A stretch of DNA of 64,000 nucleotides from Canna indica. Its lineage: Eukaryota; Streptophyta; Magnoliopsida; Zingiberales; Cannaceae. Below, piece after piece: positions 11,421 to 24,373 of this stretch. The translations under genes and the position numbers were made by a program. The stretch spans positions 7,640,501-7,704,500 of the forward strand of contig CP136891.1 in the NCBI GenBank assembly GCA_034359265.1, read 5' to 3'. The stretch's first letter is position 1. Every line of letters starts with the position of its first letter. Under the pieces are notes generated by a model. It searched no databases, had not been told where the DNA came from, and was given only the letters and a program-made list of their open reading frames with translations.

Positions 11421-13640
11421 AGTATTTTCGTTTCATCCTTATTTTTCACTGGGAGAGAAATTAAAATTTTAAATTCCTTTTATTTTTTTCACTTTCTCTC
11501 GTATTTATAATAATGATTAAATTATACTAATGACGTTAAACATGTATAACCTTTTCATCTGCAATTGTCTGAGTGTTTTTTGTTTAAATAAATAATTTCA
11601 TATAGAATATAATGAAATTCTGATACATGTAAACACGCATATGCAACTGAAAATGTTACTCATCATATTTAGTAAAAAAATCCGATCCCAAAATCATAGT
11701 AGTATAAATTGGTGTACTCAAATGACTTAATCCAACATTTAAAATTGTCCATCAGTTTTAAAATTCATGAATGTGAAAATTGATGATAATATTCAATCTT
11801 TATTATGATCATATTATTTTATTGTAACGGTCAAAATTAAATAAATGATTAAAAATTAAGGGGAAAAAATTATGATAAAACCCTATTGTACGTATAAGTG
11901 TGAATTGAAAAAACACTTAAAAAGACGAAAGTAAATATCCCCATTTCATAATTCATACAGATCTAACCAGAGCAGAAGCTGTCAGGTTTTACTGATCGAT
12001 GCAACTCATTTAGATCATATATCAAGCATTTGGTGTGGCAAGCAATGCACGTATGATCTAGATGGGGCTATTGTTCAGTCCTGTGGATTTATTAATTAAT
12101 TCAGATGTGTCAGTCCTGTGGATTTATGGAGTCAGCAGGTGACAGCTATTTTTATTTTGTTCTCCCCAGCTGGTTTAAATGTTTAATGATTAAAGGACGC
12201 TGTCACTCTCTTTATCTAATTAACCACTCTTGCAGTAACGTGGGGTCATGCACCATGCCACCGTACATGTATTTTGGTAAAAATAATGGGTAAGTCTGAA
12301 TTATAAATAGTAAAATGATTACAATTACTTCTTCTTTTTTCTATTTCTAAGATCAAAATTTGATGATTAATCAAAGTTGGTAGTGTACTGGGCTTCATTT
12401 AATTTTCCATAATGGGGTGGGGTATCTGAGCTTTTCGATCAACTTAGTTATCCTTTCATTTATAAAAAATCAAAATTTTCAATTTTAAATTAATTTTTTA
12501 ATTATTTTTTTCTCATCCCTACGTTGCACCTTATATGTCGCTTGCGTGATAAGTTATTTTTTGTATATACGTTATACGTAAAGTCAACATCCTAATCAGC
12601 ATCCACGACATTTCTATTATGTTAGTATGCATGCGCGTCACGTGTTCACATCATCAGTTTTATTCATCAGCTATATTATCTCCGTCATCTCTTCGTCGTT
12701 TATTTATAGAATTATTTTTATACCAAATTTTATAATGCAAGGAAGTATTTTTAATTTTTTGATTAAAAAAAATTAGAAGTATTTTAGTAAAAAAATGTTA
12801 AGAGTATTTTTATACTTTTTTTTTTCCATTATTAATATTATTCTAGGCGAACGTGCAATGCCAGCTAAGGGTGAATCGTGCGGCAAAATATCTCCACCGT
12901 CAACACTTAACCACTTATTTGCACGTGCAACAAAATTCGATACCGACTACACCAAATTAATAACAGTAAATTAATTTTAATTAAGATAATTATTATTGCA
13001 TGTTATCACCATCATCGATCAGTAGTTTTCTGTTTCTCAGAACATAAACAAACTACTTTTTATCCCACGTGAGATTAAATTTTTATATAATTTTTCAAAA
13101 TTTTGAAATATTAATATCTCAAATCTCACCTGCGATTTAAGCCTGTAGTATATCTACACTCTTCTCTTTTGTCTGTAGCTCTATTCATTTCCTGTCCCAA
13201 AAAATATTAAATTACAATTGAATCTACGATGGATTCCTCGCTACACTTTCTGCGACAGGGAGTGGTCTCAGTCTCTCAGATTTCAATTCGCAATGACTTG
13301 AGAATAATTTCGGAGCTTTGACCAGCTGTTTCCCATACGCTGCAGAATGCGTACGTCATCACGTCAGAGCTACAATAACTACGTAGTACGTACGCTCTTT
13401 ATGCCACTGTATCGCTGGACCAGTTATATTAATTCATAATAATTACTGTTGCCGCTGGAGACAATTCACAGCTGTTCTTTCTGTAAATTACAGCGGCATT
13501 GGCATTCGTGATTTAACCCAGTTGCCATATTTATCTTCTTCCTGTTTTTTTCTAAGTGTCAAACTGCGTTCTCAAAGCTTGTTTCCACGAGAAGATCCAT
13601 CAATGGCGAGAGTAAATTAAGCAGCAGCAAGCAGGCAAAA
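11421..13640. other. Intergenic, no gene recognised
   Basis: AT-rich spacer between the LINE remnant and the 3' end of the GASA gene. Only short chance frames occur and nothing in either strand resembles a known family. Confidence 0.5.
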
Positions 13641-13643
13641 TAA

Positions 13644-13649
13644 TTTATT
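13644..13649 (-). terminator. Possible poly(A) signal of the GASA gene
   Basis: TTTATT on the plus strand reads AATAAA on the minus strand, about 130 bp downstream of the GASA stop codon. Confidence 0.4.
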
Positions 13650-13779
13650 CCAAAGTGAACACTGATATCTCCATCAAAGGATTCACAACTAAGCCCCCAA
13701 AAAACACCACGAATTAAAGTACTTCCTACAGGATTGGATCGAGATTTGAAAGCAGGAGGAAAGGGTTCAAGGATCGAGC

Positions 13780-14300
13780 TCAAGGGCACTTGGTTCTGTT
13801 TCCGTGCGTCTTCCATTCCGTGTAGCACTTGCCGCACATCTCCGTGTGCCCGTACGTCCCCGGCGGCACGCACTTGCACACGCTGCAGCAGGTGATGCAC
13901 GCCCGGCAGCACACGTTCTGCCGCGAGTGCAGCTTGCACCGCTCCTTGCACGCGTCACCGCACTCTGCACCAACGTCGAACACCTTAAGCGCATGCACGC
14001 CACATCAAAAACACAAGTCGGCCTCGTCGTGTCTCACTCACCTTTGGTGTCCTTGATCATGCGAGGGACGAGGTGAGCCGGCGCAGGCGCCACCGCGGGA
14101 GCCTTCGCGTAAGCAGCAGCAGCAGCCGCCGCCGCCGCCGCCAGCTCCTCTGTGTCAGACGAGACCTGCAACGGGGAAAGACGGGTTCGTCATCAGTTCC
14201 GTCGTCGCATGCGCGGCGCATGTTCGACGTATGTCCTTACCCGGGTACTGACTAGGAGAGCAGACGCCATGAGGAAGACTGCGAGCTTGAGGGCCGCCAT
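13780..14300 (-). CDS. GASA/snakin gibberellin-regulated cysteine-rich peptide
   Basis: Secreted apoplastic peptide of the GASA/snakin family, whose members act in hormone-linked growth and defence. Three exons: 14300-14241, 14165-14042 and 13964-13780, giving 122 residues. Residues 1 to about 22 form a signal peptide. A variable linker follows with ten alanines in a row (29-38, five GCG then five GCT codons) and a Pro/Ala segment. The C-terminal GASA domain (62-122) has the typical spacing CGDAC, RC, RACITCC, CKCVPPGTYG, MCGKCY and ends in KCP. There are 13 cysteines rather than the usual 12: the extra one sits in NVCCRAC, where relatives have a single C plus another residue. The third-exon acceptor was chosen because it restores the ECG start of the domain in phase; an earlier AG would add residues. 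It could be a GASA10/GASA14- or snakin-2-like member; the exact subgroup is not certain. Confidence 0.92.
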
Positions 14301-14360
14301 GGTGCTCCAGTGGGCGATGAGTGAGTGTGGCTGTGGGTAGCGAGGGAAGCATACTAGGGC

Positions 14361-14367
14361 TTATATA
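14361..14367 (-). promoter_or_regulatory. TATA box of the GASA gene
   Basis: Reads TATATAA on the minus strand, about 60 bp before the ATG, which suggests a short 5' UTR of roughly 30-35 bp. Confidence 0.6.
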
Positions 14368-14379
14368 GAGGGGGGGAGA

Positions 14380-15350
14380 GGAGGGAAGACGACAGAGGAG
14401 AGGAGGGCGAGAGAGGAAGCCAGGGGGGCATGGACTGGTGAGTGGTGGTGACCATTGTCGTCAAAGCACAGGCTGGCGCAAGCGCATGTGGTGTGGGCAT
14501 GGGGAGTTGCTCCCCCATTGATCTCAGGACTGCTGCCTGCAGTCTCTTGTCCCCTTATCAGTGGCCTTTCGTCGAACAAAGTAAATGCCTGCGTGGCGCA
14601 ACTCTTGGATGAGGCCTTGGGTTGTGTATGATCGATCCCATGCGCACATGATCTTTGTCCTTCCTTGTGATGAATGGAGATCAAAGTGTGATGAGAGTTC
14701 TTCTGTTCTTGGGACGAGATGGTGACATATATCTGCCAAATTTTGTATACATACATACAAGCTCGTGTATTGAGTAAGACCTTCTAAAGTTGAATGGGAT
14801 TCGGTTCCTCCTCTTGGATTTTAGCTCTTTATTTTGATACTTTGAGCATTATCCATCTGTTCTTTTCTTCTTCTTTTTTTTTCTCTTCTACACCTGCACG
14901 TGCTATAAAAGGAAAATTACTATATATGCCTATGCTTTTTTTATTTATATTAAAAATCTATTTGTTTTTTATTATAGTAAAATTGCTATTAAGAAAATAA
15001 AAAGTGCGAGTATGTTTGTGGTAGAAAAAAATAAATAATTTAGTAGATTTTATATTTAAAGTTATTATTAAAGAAGTAAGAAGGTGATTCTTTTGGTTTC
15101 TTTTGTTCGACATTATTTCTTTTAAGTTCCAATTAATATGGCAAAATGAGATGTCCCTTGGATCCACTGTATACTTGAAAAGATGGATCCAGCTAAAAAG
15201 GAACTAGTAAAAAATTATTTTCTCTAATTTAACTTTGATTTCTGTACCCATATGAATCACGAGCTCTTTTATTTCCTTTACATCAATTAATTTTCCGATT
15301 AATTGATGTCGCAGGCCAGTATAATCTTTGCAAATCACTGCAGCCTTTAC
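14380..15350. other. Upstream region of the GASA gene; no gene seen
   Basis: About 400 bp of mixed-composition promoter DNA followed by AT-rich spacer. The open frames here are without recognisable content. Confidence 0.4.
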
Positions 15351-15362
15351 TTTGCCTAATTA

Positions 15363-15625
15363 AGGGGATGCATTGAATTTTAGAATCTGAATAAAAATCG
15401 GATCGAAAATTGAATAAATTTATTTTGATCCAAATCGATCGTTGATAATTTAAAAATTTAAATTCACAATATATAAATTTCATATCTTATTCATATTTTT
15501 TATCTCATTTTTATTCATCTTAAATTTTATTTATATAAAACAAATATAAAATAAGATTTTAATTTTTTTTTATATTTTTATCTCACTCTTATTCATCTTA
15601 AATATTTTATTCAAATTATATCCTG
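15363..15625. repeat. Dispersed repeat, copy 1
   Basis: Contains an AATCGGATCGAAAATTGAAT-like stretch followed by 'TTTATTTTGATCC' and 'CATCTTAAAT' words that recur in the same order at 17750-18025. Unclassified. Confidence 0.5.
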
Positions 15626-15639
15626 CTAGATAAATATGG

Positions 15640-15975
15640 TTGGAGAGTTCTTACTTTTTTTATTGTATAATTAAAGAATTATTTAAGTTATATATTCTAA
15701 AGTATTCATATTTCAATGAATTTATTCGAAATTTAATTTGTAGTTAAAATATTTATCGCTTATTAATTTCTTAAAAATATATTCAGTTCTTATGACTTTT
15801 TTCTGACGCATGTAGTTGTTAATTACTGACAGTCAATTCTTACTTTTTATTGTTTAACTAAAGAGTTATTTAAGTTATATATCCTAAACTATTCATATAT
15901 CAATGAATTCATTCCAAATTTAATTCGTAGTTTATCACTTATTAATTTCTTTAAAATATATTTAATTCTCTTATA
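15640..15975. repeat. Local direct duplication of about 145-155 bp
   Basis: The stretches 15640-15795 and 15831-15975 are clearly alike, sharing TTATTTAAGTTATATAT, TCAATGAATT and TTATTAATTTCTT in order. They are separated by about 35 bp of unrelated sequence. No coding frame. Confidence 0.65.
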
Positions 15976-16689
15976 AGTGCATATAAGAGAATTTTTTCCT
16001 GCTGTTTACGTGCAGTTTATCACTAATTAGAGGCTTTAAAGTGCATATATGTTGTCACTTGGAGCTCTGGTTAGAATCTGGAATATTCATGGTGCAAGTA
16101 AGAATTTGTATTACTCTGTTCGTCTGTGAATCCTAAATGTGATAATTTCCAACAAAAGGCAATGATCACACTTTTTTCCTTGCAATTTTTGTTATTTTAG
16201 GATCTTTATTTTTTATGTGTAGATGAGAAAGATTGTAGTAATTTATAGGAAATCTTGATTCAATTCAAGATTGCTGCAATTTCCTACATTCTAAATCTTA
16301 TTAACTTGATCATCTACAAACTATGGTTAAAAGCAAAATTATTTTCTGTATGAGATAAAATTTTGTTAACATGCAGTTTCTGTGCTTCTTTCTTAAGATA
16401 TATCCTTCTTGATCAAACTAGCAATCATTTATCCTAACTAGTTGATAATTTATTTTTATTTTTTTTTGTATCTCATCTAACTTTTATGTTGATCTCGTGA
16501 TGTTAGGTTAAGTACATCTTTTGAAGAAGTTGAAGTTTATCCTATCCCTGCAATATTATACCTCTTTAAGAATTTACTACAGGTATACAAATTGTGTATT
16601 TTCATAACATGAGCCTTTTTAAAGCACTGGTGTTCTCTACCGCATCATTCTAAAGAAGAAAATTCTCAGTTTAGATTCACCGTGTAGCT

Positions 16690-17255
16690 GTTCGATTGAA
16701 TTCTTTCTACTCGGGATTGTGGGAGATATTGTAATGGTCGTTTGATGGGATAATTAATTCATCAATTTCATAAGCTAATTTGATCTAATATTAATTAAAA
16801 TATTTAAATTGAAGTTGATGGTAGCACATTCATCAAGTCTTATAAGTCAACACTATATTCAACATACTCTCGATGTCTTGACGTCCTCATCAATACTCAA
16901 TTCGAGTTTAACACATAGCCCAAAATCATACTCAAGTCGGCGGCATGTGAGGCCTAGTATAGTAGCGGCTCCACCCCATCACATGGGCAGTCCTTTCTCA
17001 CGTAGGCTCCCTCATCATGCTTAGGATTAGATCTTGCTCTGATATCATTTTGTTATAACCCGCTTGATGAGATAATTAACTCATCAACTTCATCTTATTA
17101 ACCTAATTAAAATATTCAAGTTGAAATTGGTGATAACACACTCATCAAATTTTATAAACCAACACCATATTCAACATACTCCTAATGTTGGACTAAATCG
17201 AGGTATTATAGTTGAATTTTTTTCATTTGGGATCGTGGAAGATGTTGTAATGACA
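16690..17255 (-). mobile_element. TRIM-like element (short terminal-repeat retroelement), candidate
   Basis: Two related ~150-200 bp units (16728-16870 and 17051-17255) with cores GATAATTAA(T/C)TCATCAA and CAACATACTC flank a ~180 bp middle. On the minus strand the right unit ends in GGGTTATAACA, then three bases later comes TGATATCAGAGC (17036-17047), close to the tRNA-Met primer site TGGTATCAGAGC. The internal part has no coding capacity. A second copy of the whole arrangement lies at 37430-37957. The left boundary is unclear because a further partial copy of the unit end (16690-16738) abuts it. Confidence 0.5.
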
Positions 17256-17749
17256 CCCGAATATTTCTCATCCGCACTCAAGAAATTGAATTTATTGTTT
17301 TTCTCTTTTGGTCATGAGGATTTTTCTTTGTCATATTTGTGGAATTTGTTTTGATCTTAGTTTTTTTTACTTTATCAAATGTACATACTGGTATTCCTCG
17401 GGGAGATTATTCTATTCATTGACGGTCTTTGGAGACTTGTACTTCATTTTCAATATTATTATTTTTTAAAAATATCACGTGAATGAGGTTTGCTTCATTT
17501 TGATGTTATTTTCAGCATTTTGAAATTCCACCAAATAATAATAGTTATAGGCATTCCTTTATTATAATTTTATTCTTAAGAACAACAAAAACTTTTTAAG
17601 TTGTTTTATGTGTTATTGAACAGCGGATAAAGAAGATATGTTTATCTTCCAATACAGTAGCAAATATATGTTTCCTATTAATGACGGTGTATGCTTGTCT
17701 TTTTCTGTGCAGGAAGCTGACTTGTTGCTTCGTTACCACGAAGGATCAA

Positions 17750-18025
17750 AGAGATAAATTAAAATTTAAATTAAAATTTATTATTTATTGTAATAATAAA
17801 TAAGAATCGGATCGAATATTGAGTGAATTTATTTTAACTTAAATTCATCGTTGGTCCGATTTAAAAATCTTAAAAAGAGAATTAGTTTATGGCTCAAATT
17901 CTCGAGATATAAATTTTTATATCTTATCCATGCTTCTTATCTTATGCTAAAATAAATATAAGATATGATTTTAAAAAAATAATAATAATTTTAATTTTAT
18001 TCATCTTAAATTCTATCACGCCTGA
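17750..18025. repeat. Dispersed repeat, copy 2
   Basis: Diverged copy of the 15363-15625 sequence in the same orientation, starting near AATCGGATCGAATATTGA and ending with CATCTTAAATTCTATC. Confidence 0.5.
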
Positions 18026-18029
18026 CATT

Positions 18030-20480
18030 ATAACTCTTTTATTAAGTTAATTGAATAGTATATAGTTGATTCTTTTGTGATGCGTATTTTAATTTTTGGT
18101 GGACTTTATACATGTTTATCTTTGTTTTGCTTGAGTTGTTATTCAATATTTGAGAACCGTAATTGTATTACTTTAAAGGCAATGTGAATTTATAAGAAGA
18201 GAACCGTAATTGTATTATTTTTAGTTTTATTGCTACTGTTTATAGATAAAGGGCAATATTGTTTTGGTGCTATTGCTGCTATTGTTTATGCTATCTTAGA
18301 TGCTTGTTTTTTTAGATGGTTGTTTACAAGCGCGACAGCTACTATTGTTTTGAGCAATATTATTTACAAGATAGCTATTGCAACTTAAAAATTTAGATGC
18401 TTGCTATTTTTTAAAGATTGGAATATGTCCTTGGAGTATCATCAATCTTTCAAGGGTAGAAAATAATTCTTGTATTCATTTGCTTGCATATGACACAAAT
18501 TAAAACTCAGTCAAGTTCGAGTTGCGTTTTCACGTACATGTTCATTTTCATATTAGGATTGAATACATTTGGATACTTTTGACTAGATGATGACTTAAAT
18601 TTTCTACAAATTGGTTCATTTTGAAGAATTACTAATCTTTTCGACTTATTGCTATTTCGAAACTAATTTTGAGATAGTTACTTTTATTTTTTATCTTTGC
18701 ATCGACACATTTAATGATTTTTTATTGGGCATGAAATAGTTTTGTATACTCGCCGTATTATAAATTATTTGAGTAAAATCTCAAACTTTGTTGTATTCAT
18801 CTTATTTCATATATTTCCCAATTATATAATTGTATGCGCATAAACAAAATTAAGGGCATTTCCTTGTAATTTAGCTACAATTTTAATCTACTAGGAAAAA
18901 TATCTTCCTCAGTTGTTGAAATTTCTTGAACAAATAAATATTTTTTTCTGCAATATCGCTGCAATTTTAACTATTGGAGAAAATTATTTACGTTACAGTT
19001 TATTAACTGCTGGGGAAAGTTATTTGTGCTGCACTTTACTAACTGCAGCGTTAAAGCCATTTTAATTTGCAGTCAACAAATTATAGGAAAAAAAATTCCA
19101 CGATAATTTAGGTTGCGATTTTGAAATCGCAGATGAATTAAACCTATCTTGCAGTTAAAATTGTAACACAAAGTAAAAAAAATCGCTGGCTAAAATAAAC
19201 TATGTTGCAGTGTTAAGACCCTGTCTAACAAGTAATAGTTTCATTCATCATATTCTTTTATAGATATACAATCGAAATCAAATTTGTTTAATAAAATTAT
19301 TATTCAAAATTAAAATCAAAACCAATCGATTTTTAAAATTACTATCAAAATTGTTAAACTCAAGAGTTTAACTAAACTCGTGGAGCATCCGTAAATTCGA
19401 CTTGTGATATTAAAAAAATATTTTGCTATAAAAATATAGTCTAACAAAATCTGAAATTCATAATTAAACAGTTCAACTTCATAATAAAGCACACGTAAAG
19501 ATAAAATATAATAGTACAAGTTTAATTCATACATAATGAAGCATTCTAATTTCATAATTAAACACACATAATGACTCAAATAATATATATATAATTTAAA
19601 ATTATATAAATTTAAATTTAAAAGTATTTTTTTAAATATATTTTCAGAAAAATATTTATTTTAAACTTCAATTATAAATTAATTTTTATTTTTATTTTTT
19701 AATTAAATTTGTAACAATAATTTAATATTCATAATAAGTAAAATTAAAATTTCAAAATTAAACATTTTTATACCTATATTTTCAGAAATAAATTACAATA
19801 TTATTATCATATTATATAAAAAAATATTTTTGATAATAAAAACTAATATTAAGATATTTAAGTTAAATTATAATTTTAAATAATAATATATAAATATACC
19901 ATAAAGTAATATATTAATTGATTTGATTTATATAATTATAAAAATATGCACGTATATTTATATAATTTATTTAAAATAATTATAAATAATAATTAAATTT
20001 AAAATAAAAATAAGAATTAAAAAAGATAACAGATGAATCATCTTAGATTAGTGATTAATAATTATTTTTAACACTTAAAATAATATTCATATAAAAAATA
20101 TAAAAAATAAAAATTCATATAAATAAATTTATAACCTAGTGCAACATACAAGATAAAATATCAATAAGATATTAATCGAAAAGTGATAATAATTTTTTTT
20201 ATATAATGATATTAATTTGTTTCAAAATGCATAATCTTCAAAGTTAAAAATTCTTGCATAAAAATTTTAACTAATAATTTTAAAAATATAAAAATCAAAA
20301 TTATTTTAAAATAAATAACACTATATAAATTTTTAACAAAAAAATATATAGAAAAAATAAAATGAGAAACTATTAATAATTGTAAAGGTAAACATCAAAT
20401 ATAATGCAAATATAAAGTAAAATATACCAATTAAAAATTTATAAATATAGATAGTTAATTCAAAAATAAAAAATTGAAAT
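18030..20480. other. AT-rich spacer, no gene recognised
   Basis: At 18950-19210 the word CTGCA and CTGCAGTT-like variants recur several times in both orientations, which looks like a decayed transposon end but cannot be classified. From 19300 on the sequence is extremely AT-rich with no coding signal. Confidence 0.4.
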
Positions 20481-20499
20481 GATTTAAGTTTTTTTTTTC

Positions 20500-21331
20500 A
20501 AAAATAAAAGAAAAATGATATTTGATAAATACAAAAGTAATAAAAAAATAATTATATACATTAAAATATTAATTTATATAGATTTCAATTATCAAAAATT
20601 AAAAAAGTACAAAATTAATCATATTTTTATGAATAAAATTAAATATAAGATAAATATAAGATAGCATAATAAAAAAAATATAAAATAAAATATTTAAATT
20701 ATTCTAAGTTACATATTTTTTTTTTGAAATACTATTTTTCATTAATAAACCCAAAAATGATATTTCAAAATCCAAAAATTAATATTTACAATTATAGATA
20801 AAAAATATTTACAATTATTATCAAAAAAATATAAAATTAAAAATATCAAAATATGTGCATATAGAAAAAATAAGTGTGGTAAAAACTTTTATTCCAAATT
20901 TAAGTGAGATAAAAATTTGGCATGAAAAAAAATGTATATATATATATAAAATATGAAATTATTTATTTTTTTTAAAAAAATAAAAAATGATATTTCATAA
21001 ACACAAAAATAATGTAAAAAATTATTATTTACATTAAGAAATTAATTTATATGAATTTTAATTAAAAAAACTTAAAAATGTAAAAATAATAAGAAGATAA
21101 TTTAAAAATTTAAAAATAATAAGATTTTTATGTAATAAAATAAAATAAAATATAAGTATATGATAATAAGATGAAAAAATAGAAAGTAAATATTTAAATT
21201 ATTCTAAACTGCATAATTTTTTTTGATTTTGAAATACTATTTTCAATAACAAATTCAAAAAATAATATTTGAAAATCCAAAAATTAATATAAAAAATTTC
21301 AATAAAATAAAAAATATTTACAACTATTATT

Positions 21332-21373
<42 letters not shown>

Positions 21374-21480
21374 AAATATCAAAATAGGTGCATATAGAGA
21401 AAATAAGTTGGGTACAAATTTTTATTACGAATTTAAGTGAGATAAAAATTTGGGAGAAAAAAATTAGATGAGAAAAATGG
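20500..21480. repeat. Tandem duplication of an AT-rich ~470-530 bp segment
   Basis: Words such as ATGATATTT(C/G)ATAAA, TTTTGAAATACTATTTT, AAAATCCAAAAATTAATAT and TGCATATAGA(A/G)A, plus AATTTAAGTGAGATAAAAAT, occur once in 20500-20950 and again in the same order in 20985-21470. The offset is 472 bp at the start and 533 bp near the end; the difference is largely a (TA)n expansion in the second copy. Confidence 0.65.
21331..21365. repeat. (TA)n microsatellite
   Basis: Uninterrupted TA repeat of about 17 units inside the second copy of the AT-rich duplication. Confidence 0.9.
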
Positions 21481-21566
21481 GAAAAGTTTGAGGAGATGAG
21501 TAAAAATAAAAATATAAGTAGGGTAAAAATAAAAGTAGAAGGAGTTTAAGCGGAAAGGAGTCATTT

Positions 21567-21568
<2 letters not shown>

Positions 21569-21639
<71 letters not shown>
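21569..21639. repeat. (TA)n microsatellite, long
   Basis: Uninterrupted TA repeat of about 35 units. Arrays this long can form cruciforms and often vary in length between individuals. Confidence 0.95.
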
Positions 21640-21641
<2 letters not shown>

Positions 21642-24373
21642 CAACATAGTATATTATTTTAAATATAATTATTCAATATTATTAATAAAAAAAATTCAAT
21701 TGGTTAGTTGTCTCATTCTCGCTCTCACTCTATCATACATTGTTGTCCTCGAACCTCAACCCCACCCAATTCATGCGTGACCATTATCCTATGCCTTAGA
21801 TTTGTGTGCATCCTTTCGACACTCACCATATATTTATTGAGAAAATATATTTTCAATATATTTGATAACAATATTATCAGGAATGTTATCAACCTATGAA
21901 AACATATTAAAAAGATTTATAATTTTTTAAGTTTAAATTTTTAAATTACGGTCTCATGCTTATGCATTAGGTATGAATAATATTTATTACTTTTATATAT
22001 AATATAACAAATTATTTTATAAAGAAGTATTTACTTATACTTTTAAATTTATCAACTATAGTGTTGTTGATAATTTATCCATTTGATTTTGTTCCTAAAT
22101 CTAATTTTCCTTCTGCAATTGTTTCATATCTGAATTGATTAGGTCAAACAAATTTGATTTGGAGACAAAATTTAAACATGATTCAAAATTATTCCATAAG
22201 TGAATCGACCAATAATCTAATATTATTAACTTGTATTGTACTATTATTACATAATATTTGGTATAGACATATATAATGAGTCTGCATAACTACTTAGTAT
22301 TCTAATTAATGAAATAATTTTTTAACTCATTAGTATTTTAATTAATGATTTTTTTTATAATACAAAAGAAGTATTGCGATTCAAAAAAATATTTTTCATT
22401 AAAGTATTTCATAATTTTTAATTTAAATTTAATTTTATAAATTTTGCACAAAAATCTCTAATGCATTAGAGAATTTGAGAAAAAAAATTAGACTATAACA
22501 TATCTTTTTTACTAAAATTATATATATATATATAATTTTTGGACAAAGTCTCGGTGGGGTAAAATGAGTATCCAAAAAATTATGTTTTGAATTTGAGAAT
22601 TTTCATATCCAAAATTCGAATATGTGAATTTCTAATTCTCAAAATTTGATTTTGAAATTTTTTTATTTTTCTAATAAGTCTAATGATGCGTCTCATGGTT
22701 TATTATTAATATATATACTATTTGATATACTATTTTTAATCCTTGCATTCATTAATATTTTATTTAAAATTATTCAAATGTTGTATAATATTATGATAAT
22801 ATTATACACTGAGACTTATATAAAATATCAAACGAGCCCAAACTTTATAGAATAAATTGCAAGAAGTCCTTAGGAAGTCTTTGTCGATTTTGCTTGTCGC
22901 TTAAGTTAGCCACAAGAACAACCGAAAGGAAGCAGTGGAGATAGAGTCAAAATTGTCATTCCAAAAACCTAGATTATGGGATCAGCAAACATGGGGCAAG
23001 GCTGGGCTTCATCTAAATTTGAGCTAAGCATGGAGAAGCCCAAACACAGCTCATAATCCCTAGCTTCATATTTCTAAATCTTTCTGACAACACTACTCTT
23101 TACTTGGTAGCCCAGGGCTAAATGATTTTAAGCTATATCGACTAGTCTTGGAGCTTCATTTTGTGATTCCTTCTTCCTATTTTTCTACATTTTTTAAAAT
23201 AAAAAACAATAACATATTTTTTCAAGTTTTATGTTATAAAATGAAGTTGTTGTCGGTGACTTTACTAGCAGGAAGTCTCTTGGCATCTTTGGATTCTCCT
23301 GCAAGTTCACAACAATGTATAACTTTCAGTGAAGCCTTTCAGTAGTGGCCTCGTGCGATAAACATAAAGCTGCATTACCTGGCTTCATTCAAAACTTTAC
23401 TTGATGTGATTTCATTAGGCAGTCAGAGATCCTCTCATAACACTTTTGAGCTTTTAAGCATATGCTCCCTCAATACCAGAAAAAAAGAAGAAGACAATTA
23501 TAACAAAATGCCCTAGCTCAATCCTGGTTGCGTTGGCACACGTCACAAAATGCTCAAAAGTCAAACCATACAAATGTATCAAGCACATGTAACAAACTCA
23601 AAAGTTAGCCATGAAATTGGAAGCCCTGATACAACTACATGGTGCACATAGCATGTCTTGCATTCACTAGCTTATCATCATACAATTTGCACGACAATCA
23701 GCAGCATCAAGTCAACATGAACTAATCCTTCACAACTGTAATCACAAACATAGAAATTTAACAAAAATATGAATTTTTAAGTACCATCTAATTCAGTCAA
23801 AACTTTCTTCTAATAAGCTCAATTTTATTGCATCCAATTACTGAACAAAGATAAGCTGAAAATAGATAAACCTTATAACATAATAAAAAGCTTAGTGCAT
23901 CAGACTCGAAGGGATCTTTCATTATAGCAAAGCAAATCATATCACCAAAGCATGCTCTTGAACCAGTTGTGCCTAGTAACTGTTAAGATGCCATAAATGG
24001 CTCTGTGGCTACTCAATTGGGACTCTATACAGCTCATGCAAATATGCTCATAGATGTCAATTCAAAACTTCAAAAGTAGAAGTAAGCTATTTTTCCTCAA
24101 GCTTTTCTGCACCAGAAGACAGCCAGAAAAGTTTCCAGAAAGCTTTTCAGGAACAGTTATGCTGGATTTTTTTTTTATAAAAAATAATATCAGAAAAAAG
24201 CATACTGAAAGTAACTGACTTGACAAAGTGTTCTATAATTATAAAAACAAATTATAACATCAAGCATGCTCTTGAACTAGGCGCTAATTATAAGAAACAA
24301 CAAATGACTTGTTCTGGGTACAATTCATGCACACAAATTCCAAAAATTTTGAACTAATAAAAGCAGCAAAAAA
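21640..24373. other. Intergenic, no gene recognised
   Basis: AT-rich to about 22900, then more balanced DNA downstream of the methyltransferase gene, which may include its 3' UTR. Only chance frames are seen. Confidence 0.4.

Noticed and set aside
13559..14076. Several long ORFs on both strands overlapping the GASA gene
   Set aside because: High GC in the GASA exons suppresses stops in all frames; only the frame with the cysteine pattern is coding.
23148..23345. Short ORF with a signal-peptide-like MKLLSVTLLAGSLLASL segment
   Set aside because: Only about 34 residues after the internal Met, in a non-coding context, with no family or neighbouring exon.
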